A DNA stretch of 64,000 bases from Bacillota bacterium (GTDB lineage: Bacteria > Bacillota > Clostridia > Lachnospirales > Bianqueaceae): NCBI GenBank assembly GCA_017441925.1, contig JAFRUE010000002.1, forward strand, positions 248,001 to 312,000, given 5' to 3'. The notes beneath the pieces are model-generated. The model saw nothing but the letters and a program-made list of their open reading frames with translations, had not been told where the DNA came from and made no database searches. Shown here in pieces: positions 60,005-64,000 of the stretch. The stretch's first letter is position 1; every line of letters begins with the position of its first letter. A program made the position numbers and the translations under genes.

Positions 60005-60631
60005 CTAAAACCGTCTGTATTTCAAGCCTATAAAAAGAAACAGCACCTGGAGGTGCTGTTTCTGCGGTAAGATCATATTCTCGCGACTGTGATCATATCC
60101 AGAAAAATGCAGGATCTCTTTCGGCATCTGATAATTGCCGCAGGAATCGAAAGGGTTCCAGGGTCCCGTATGCGAGGCATCGATCCGGTCCATCCATCTG
60201 TAATCGTTCAGGTCGCAGGCGATGTTCTGCTCTCGATCTTTTGAAGGAAGCAGTTCATCCCGGGTCCGTATTACGTCCGGGAAATCGATATTGTATCCCC
60301 GGCATCGTCCGTTATCACATTTGCGGAATGTATCGTCCAGACCGCAGCCCAGATTGACTACCGCCGCTTCCGGATATTCCTTCAGATAAGCCTCAGCTTC
60401 ACAGCGAAGATCGTACTGTCGCTGAGCTACCTCAAGCGCGCCGAAAAGTCCGGCCGGTGATTCCATCTTTTTCCGTTTGGAAGCAAAATCATAATCCAGA
60501 GAATCGCAGATCCGCTTTGCCTCCGGATCCGAAAACAGTTCCGGGAAGCGCTCCGAGCAGATCAAACGTCCGAAAAGCGGGATGACCAGTGTCTCCTGTA
60601 CGGTGTTTTTTTCAATATGATATTTCATCAT
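60005..60631 (-). pseudogene. LCMT-type methyltransferase, C-terminus lost
   Basis: The N-terminal 155 residues match the leucine carboxyl methyltransferase-like group (TVQETLVIPLFGRL, then EAAVVNLGCGLDDTFR with the SAM-binding motif, then YNIDFPDVIRTRDELLP). After residue 155 the expected catalytic half (about 110 residues) is missing; the frame continues for 53 codons without family resemblance and runs through a perfect intrinsic terminator at 60036-60063. It probably makes a non-functional fragment. Its start overlaps the HMA gene stop by 4 bases. Confidence 0.72.
60031..60063 (-). terminator. Intrinsic terminator of the HMA-methyltransferase transcript
   Basis: Reading minus, AGAAACAGCACCT and AGGTGCTGTTTCT make a perfect 13-bp stem with a two-base centre, followed by TTTTTAT. 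It lies inside the apparent end of the open frame, which argues that the tail of the frame is not coding. Confidence 0.85.
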
Positions 60632-60882
60632 CCCCGCCTGAATAATCCTTTTTTCTCATAAGGTGCTGATTCGATACCCAGACAGGTATAGCCGGTCGCG
60701 TCGATCGCGGCCTTCAGACGGGTGGTATCTACGGCCTCTTCTGTCAGGAACATGGCTTCTTTCCTGCCTTTGGAGGCTGTGACCTTCTTTGCTGAAGGTA
60801 CTGCCTTGCGGATCGCGTCACTAACATGCGCCTCACACATTCCGCACATCATACCGTCGATCTTCATCGTGATCTTGTTCAT
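60628..60882 (-). CDS. Heavy-metal-associated (HMA) domain protein
   Basis: The 84-residue protein has a ferredoxin-like metal-binding fold with GMMCGMCEAHV, a CxxC site with an extra methionine-rich context, and ends in the basic KKGLFRRG. Copper chaperones of the CopZ type are its closest pattern, but in gut Clostridia close relatives sit near FeoAB iron genes. AGAAGGAGC lies upstream of the ATG. Two GTTAG-N6-CTAAC palindromes precede it. Confidence 0.87.
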   Translation of the reverse strand: MNKITMKIDGMMCGMCEAHVSDAIRKAVPSAKKVTASKGRKEAMFLTEEAVDTTRLKAAIDATGYTCLGIESAPYEKKGLFRRG

Positions 60883-60921
60883 ATCGTTTGCTCCTTCTGT
60901 ATGCTGTAAATATACATGCCG

Positions 60922-60937
60922 GTTAGCGCCCTCTAAC
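60922..60937. promoter_or_regulatory. Candidate DtxR/MntR-type operator 1
   Basis: GTTAG-N6-CTAAC is a perfect 5-bp-arm dyad ending 40 bases upstream of the HMA start. The format is the same as operator 2 although the central six bases differ. Confidence 0.6.
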
Positions 60938-61001
60938 TCATTTTCAAAAAAAGCCGGTCTGAACCTGTTCTCTTTCAGTCAAAATCTGTCAGACCGTCAA
61001 A

Positions 61002-61017
61002 GTTAGATTCAACTAAC
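61002..61017. promoter_or_regulatory. Candidate DtxR/MntR-type operator 2
   Basis: A second perfect GTTAG-N6-CTAAC dyad, 80 bases upstream of the first. TTAG/CTAA half-sites are the pattern of DtxR/IdeR-type metal repressors. The 237-base gap 60883-61119 contains no gene; I see no unambiguous promoter in it. Confidence 0.6.
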
Positions 61018-61119
61018 CATCCCACATTATAACTTTCTTCATATGGAAAATCAAGAACAATTTATAAAAACGTCCGCTGCCCTCGCACAGTCTCCTGTCC
61101 TCTGCCGACAGACTCTGGA

Positions 61120-61608
61120 TTACCCCGGGATCTCTACTTCCTCGCCGGTATAAAGATATCTCAGATGATAACCTGCCTCCGGATCCTTAAGGTCTGAATA
61201 TGCGATGCTCACGCCGTAGGCTTCCGATACATCCAGAGCCTTATCGCCTATTCCGTAGACATAATGATAGTGGGGATGGGCATCCTCAATAAGTCTCGGC
61301 TTCCTGTCCTTGACCCACGCCTCATCCTGCATGAAGTAAGCTCTTTTCTCTACGCGTTTAATGGTGCTCCCCGCAGGCATCTCCTTTACACTTTTCCTCT
61401 TCCCTTTGCCCTTGATCCTGCGGTCGGTCCATACACCGTCCTTAAGGATCCCGATATACGTTTCCTTAACAGACTGGTTCTCCATGACCGCAAACCAGAC
61501 CGTATCGTCCTTGCCGCCGATGATCCAGTCCACCTCATCGCGAAAAGCCTGATAGAATTCAAAACCTTTTTCTTTCTCCACAAGTTCCAAAAAACGATAG
61601 TTATCCAT
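61120..61608 (-). CDS. Protein of unknown function (162 residues)
   Basis: I do not recognise this basic 162-residue soluble protein. It reads as a mix of strands and helices, with KGKGKRKSVKEMPAGSTIKRVEKRAYF as its most basic stretch and a late AHPHYHYVYGIGDKALD that has several histidines and tyrosines. It follows the nucleoside phosphorylase gene by 27 bases. Confidence 0.7.
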   Translation of the reverse strand: MDNYRFLELVEKEKGFEFYQAFRDEVDWIIGGKDDTVWFAVMENQSVKETYIGILKDGVWTDRRIKGKGKRKSVKEMPAGSTIKRVEKRAYFMQDEAWVKDRKPRLIEDAHPHYHYVYGIGDKALDVSEAYGVSIAYSDLKDPEAGYHLRYLYTGEEVEIPG

Positions 61609-61635
61609 TCCTCTGTTTCTCCTTGTACCTTATAA

Positions 61636-62400
61636 TCAGATGATTCCGACGAGCTCTGCGCACAGCTGCACAAGATCATACCGGACGCCTTCTCTGCTCT
61701 GCCAGCTTCTGCCATCCCACTCTTCACCGGCGAGATCATCTCCGCCGTAGATCAGAGCGCCATACGCGAACCTACGGAACTGAGCGACTGCAATGCATCC
61801 CGCCTGCTCCATCTCGACAATCTTAGCGCCTTCTTCCCGCCGGAGCGCGATCCGGTCTGCGGTCTCACGGAAAACAGCATCAGTCGTCCAGACCAGCCCC
61901 CGCAGATAAGGGATTCCTTTTTCAGCCAGATAAGCGGTTATTTTCTCAGTAACCGCCGGATCTGTCCTGATCACGCGCGACGCGGGGATATATTTATACG
62001 AGAATCCCTCGTCTCTGATTGCGCCGTCCACGACTAGCAGCTGACCGACTTCGATTTTTTTGTCCAGGACTCCTCCGCCGCCGCAGAACATCGCCTTTTT
62101 GATTCCCATAGCGTTAAACAGATCCAGGTTCCCGCCGCATGCAGGGCATCCGACCTGTCCAAGTGTAAGCAGAACATCCGTCTTATCGGCAAACCTGTAG
62201 ACGATGACCGGGTTCTCTCCGGGAATCGTACGGTACTGGCGGATCTCGCCCGAAAGCAGCATTTTATCTATCACCTCCGGGAAGAAAGTGATCACCATCT
62301 TATCCGTATCGAAGCTTTCTCCGGCAAAATGTTCCGGATTCAGCTTGGCTGTCGGACTATCATCATACTCTAATACTGGCCATTCATTCTTGTATAACAT
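61636..62400 (-). CDS. Nucleoside phosphorylase family protein
   Basis: The 254-residue protein belongs to the PNP/UDP phosphorylase family: FCGGGGVLDKKIEVGQLLVVDGAIRDEG (phosphate- and ribose-binding region, residues about 112-140) and VEMEQAGCIAVAQF with the substrate Glu near residue 198, plus YGGDDLAGEEWD near the end. It cleaves nucleosides with phosphate in salvage. Start has AGGTGATAAA upstream. It lies 4 bases after the GNAT stop. Confidence 0.92.
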   Translation of the reverse strand: MLYKNEWPVLEYDDSPTAKLNPEHFAGESFDTDKMVITFFPEVIDKMLLSGEIRQYRTIPGENPVIVYRFADKTDVLLTLGQVGCPACGGNLDLFNAMGIKKAMFCGGGGVLDKKIEVGQLLVVDGAIRDEGFSYKYIPASRVIRTDPAVTEKITAYLAEKGIPYLRGLVWTTDAVFRETADRIALRREEGAKIVEMEQAGCIAVAQFRRFAYGALIYGGDDLAGEEWDGRSWQSREGVRYDLVQLCAELVGII

Positions 62401-62404
62401 TTTA

Positions 62405-62944
62405 TCACCTCTGTGACAGCCATTCCTCGCGTAGAATCCGCATCATGACAAAATCGCTGTATTCTCCGTTGTAATAATATCCTTGCTCCTGGAGGCCTTC
62501 CTGTCTGAATCCGGTCTTCTTATAAAACTCCAGTGCATCTGTATTGAGCCCCACCACTCCGATCGATACGCGGTTCATTTCATATTCACCGAAAGCCATA
62601 TCCAGCATAAGCCTTATCGCTTCTGTGCCATAGCCTTTTTTCTGCTTCTCAGGATCAGGAATGATTATGGTAAGATCGGTACAATGCCATGCAGGAAACA
62701 TTCTGAGCAGGCCTGTTTCACCGATCACTGTCCCATCAGTGTCTGTGATGGTAAACCATACGGAATCTTCGGATTTATGATATTCATTGATATACTGAAG
62801 TTCTTTATCTTCGTCGGTAGGTTCTGTAAAGCCGCATTGAAACATGATCGCCGGCTGATTGAACCAGTACGCAAAAAACTTCGCGTCCTCTTCTCTCTGC
62901 TCCCGCAGAACAATTCTTTTCCCTTTAATTGCTTTGTGCTCCAT
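62405..62944 (-). CDS. GNAT-family N-acetyltransferase (RimJ-like)
   Basis: The 179-residue protein has the RimJ/RimL layout: IVLREQREEDAKFFAYWFNQPAI, the acetyl-CoA motif PEKQKKGYGTEAIRLMLDMAF near residue 105, and MNRVSIGVVGLNTDALEFYKKTGF. The start overlaps the phosphatase fragment by 20 bases, and GAGGGAAG lies upstream. The acceptor is unknown. Confidence 0.92.
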   Translation of the reverse strand: MEHKAIKGKRIVLREQREEDAKFFAYWFNQPAIMFQCGFTEPTDEDKELQYINEYHKSEDSVWFTITDTDGTVIGETGLLRMFPAWHCTDLTIIIPDPEKQKKGYGTEAIRLMLDMAFGEYEMNRVSIGVVGLNTDALEFYKKTGFRQEGLQEQGYYYNGEYSDFVMMRILREEWLSQR

Positions 62945-63295
62945 ACTGTTCTTCCCTCGATAAAGCCTGCAAGACCTTTTTTATATTCTCCTCATCCGGA
63001 ATGATAATGTTAATATCCACCTCCGGATGTTCCTTAACATATGCGGTGAGGAATGCCATCAGATTATCTTTGGTTTCCATATAATCGTCTATAATGACCG
63101 GATCGCTGTAACCCAGTTTTTTAAGAATGACTGCCGATACAACGCCAGTCCGGTCTTTCCCCGCCCCACAGAAATACATGACACTGCTTTCTGCATTCAT
63201 TATGGTGCTGATGATCTTATCCATCTGTTCATCCAGCATCCCGAGATAGACTTCACCCACAGCTTCGCGGGATTTAGGTGTGTCCCCGCCGCCGG
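62925..63295 (-). pseudogene. Tyrosine phosphatase, N-terminally truncated fragment
   Basis: About 120 codons of a Y_phosphatase3-type enzyme remain, including the intact CGAGKDRTG loop and the helical C-terminus, ending NIKKVLQALS. The N-terminal 120 or more residues of the usual domain are absent; homologous reading begins right after the stop of the DUF3784 gene. A GTG at 63260 might start translation. It resembles the phosphatase domain at 40428-41654 but is not a copy of it. Confidence 0.8.
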
Positions 63296-63619
63296 TCAGC
63301 GATTATACTTCTTTACTGCCGCTGCCAGCAACACGATTCCAGATACCAGCCCGGCGGTCATCGGAACAAAAACAAGTGCAGACCGGACAGATATGGTGCA
63401 GATCCCGGAAAGCAGAAAACCGGCTCCCATCACAAAGACTCCGATACCCATGAGCCTACAATAGGCCTGTTTATTCTCTTCGCTTACTTTGTCACTATGA
63501 TGGCTGATGATAAGATCCATCTTCTGCTTGCTCCAGATCTGCCAGCCAAGCCCGATGAATATCAGACCTAACAGCGCAAACAGGATGCCGATAATAATGA
63601 ACCAGACAAAATCACTCAT
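63296..63619 (-). CDS. DUF3784-type small membrane protein
   Basis: This 107-residue protein has three hydrophobic helices (residues 6-27, 56-74 and 81-101) with the DUF3784 pattern of a GWQIWSKQK charged patch after the first helix and NKQAYCRLMGIGVFVMG before the second. AAGGTG lies 7 bases before the ATG I chose. Function is unknown. Confidence 0.8.
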   Translation of the reverse strand: MSDFVWFIIIGILFALLGLIFIGLGWQIWSKQKMDLIISHHSDKVSEENKQAYCRLMGIGVFVMGAGFLLSGICTISVRSALVFVPMTAGLVSGIVLLAAAVKKYNR

Positions 63620-63669
63620 TTCATTCACCTTTTTCAATTCCAGATGCTTCTTTTTTAGATCGTTTCAAA

Positions 63670-64000
63670 TCACAATTCGTATGCTTTGGACTGAATTACA
63701 GTGACCTTTTCATCAAATATCCCGCGGCATATCTGCAATTCCAATGCCTGTCTATGCCGCAGGTGCATCAACAGATCTTCGTATTGATTCAAAGAGCGCT
63801 TCTTTGCATACGGTGAATTGATGAAGAATTCCATCAGCATGTTGAACCATATTTCATTCCCGTCTTTGTCCACTCGTTCCTTTCGTACTGCATTCAGGTT
63901 TTCCCCGATATCAGATGACTCGATGTAGTAGATCCTATATTCTTTGTCGCTAAGCGCGGATCGCACTTCTTTATAGAAGCTAAGGATGGCATCATCTGAC
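63670..64000 (-). CDS. C-terminal end of a protein of unknown function, truncated by window edge
   Basis: About 110 codons are visible and the frame stays open to the edge (SDDAILSFYKEVRSALSDKEYRIYYIES). The product is helical and charged, with no membrane segment or recognisable catalytic motif; I cannot assign it. It lies 51 bases upstream of the DUF3784 gene. Confidence 0.65.
   Translation of the reverse strand, partial: SDDAILSFYKEVRSALSDKEYRIYYIESSDIGENLNAVRKERVDKDGNEIWFNMLMEFFINSPYAKKRSLNQYEDLLMHLRHRQALELQICRGIFDEKVTVIQSKAYEL

Noticed and set aside
1-64000. Prophage, integrative element, rRNA or tRNA genes
   Set aside because: I saw no integrase, transposase, phage structural gene, tRNA cloverleaf or rRNA stretch on either strand.

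Overview
The window looks like a chromosomal segment of a gut-type Clostridia, most likely Lachnospiraceae. The evidence is moderate G+C, Gram-positive GGAGG-type ribosome binding sites, lipoproteins with short lipoboxes, a binding-protein-dependent starch system with a cell-surface amylase and pullulanase, two GPH-family sugar symporters, and family-level content such as GH78, GH2, GH43 and GH4 enzymes. There is no rRNA, tRNA, phage, transposase or CRISPR that I can support. About 85% of the genes lie on the minus strand. Only a LacI regulator, a PadR-DUF1700-DUF4097 trio and an AraC regulator run on plus.

Layout, left to right. (1) 1-3972: split transketolase, an L-fucose-isomerase-like sugar isomerase and a divergent LacI regulator, a sugar module cut by the window edge. 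(2) 4064-7000: an esterase, then the PadR operon of membrane and beta-solenoid proteins. (3) 7114-11071: an iron-sulfur aldo/keto reductase, a metal-binding lipoprotein whose promoter is bracketed by two Fur-family boxes, and pgi. (4) 11232-22686: a rhamnoside/glycoside locus (GPH symporter, GH2, TIM-barrel epimerase, GH78, GH43, GH1) with a divergent AraC regulator; the enzymes lack signal peptides, so imported glycosides are probably cut inside the cell. (5) 22712-24901: small unrelated genes (GNAT, hydrolase, hypothetical, GrpB). (6) 24996-25258: a 72-bp tandem repeat made of strictly alternating complementary 8-mers, isolated between a terminator and a promoter. (7) 25321-38094: a starch/maltodextrin operon with surface starch-binding lipoprotein, alpha-amylase, pullulanase, a PH-like membrane protein, an unusually long MsmK-type ATPase, an RDD membrane protein, a binding protein and two permeases. 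(8) 38335-44524: TraX-like protein, cysteine desulfidase family, a lipoprotein tyrosine phosphatase, a membrane protein, a wrecked MATE-ATPase gene and a PlsC acyltransferase. (9) 44543-53663: a second glycoside region (GH4, GH43-like, GPH symporter, carboxylesterase) mixed with a D-amino acid transaminase, a nitroreductase and a 5'-truncated beta-lactamase-type gene. (10) 53878-64000: MATE pump, dUTPase-like protein, epimerase and a string of small accessory genes, several of them broken; one HMA metal-binding gene has two identical-format GTTAG-N6-CTAAC operators.

Most of the window is carbohydrate catabolism feeding glycolysis (pgi, transketolase), with metal-responsive genes and several gene remnants. 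I found no clear anti-phage or biosynthetic system. The best candidates for something undescribed are the 72-bp alternating repeat, the starch-operon accessory proteins and the phosphatase with a fused SAM-hydrolase-like domain.
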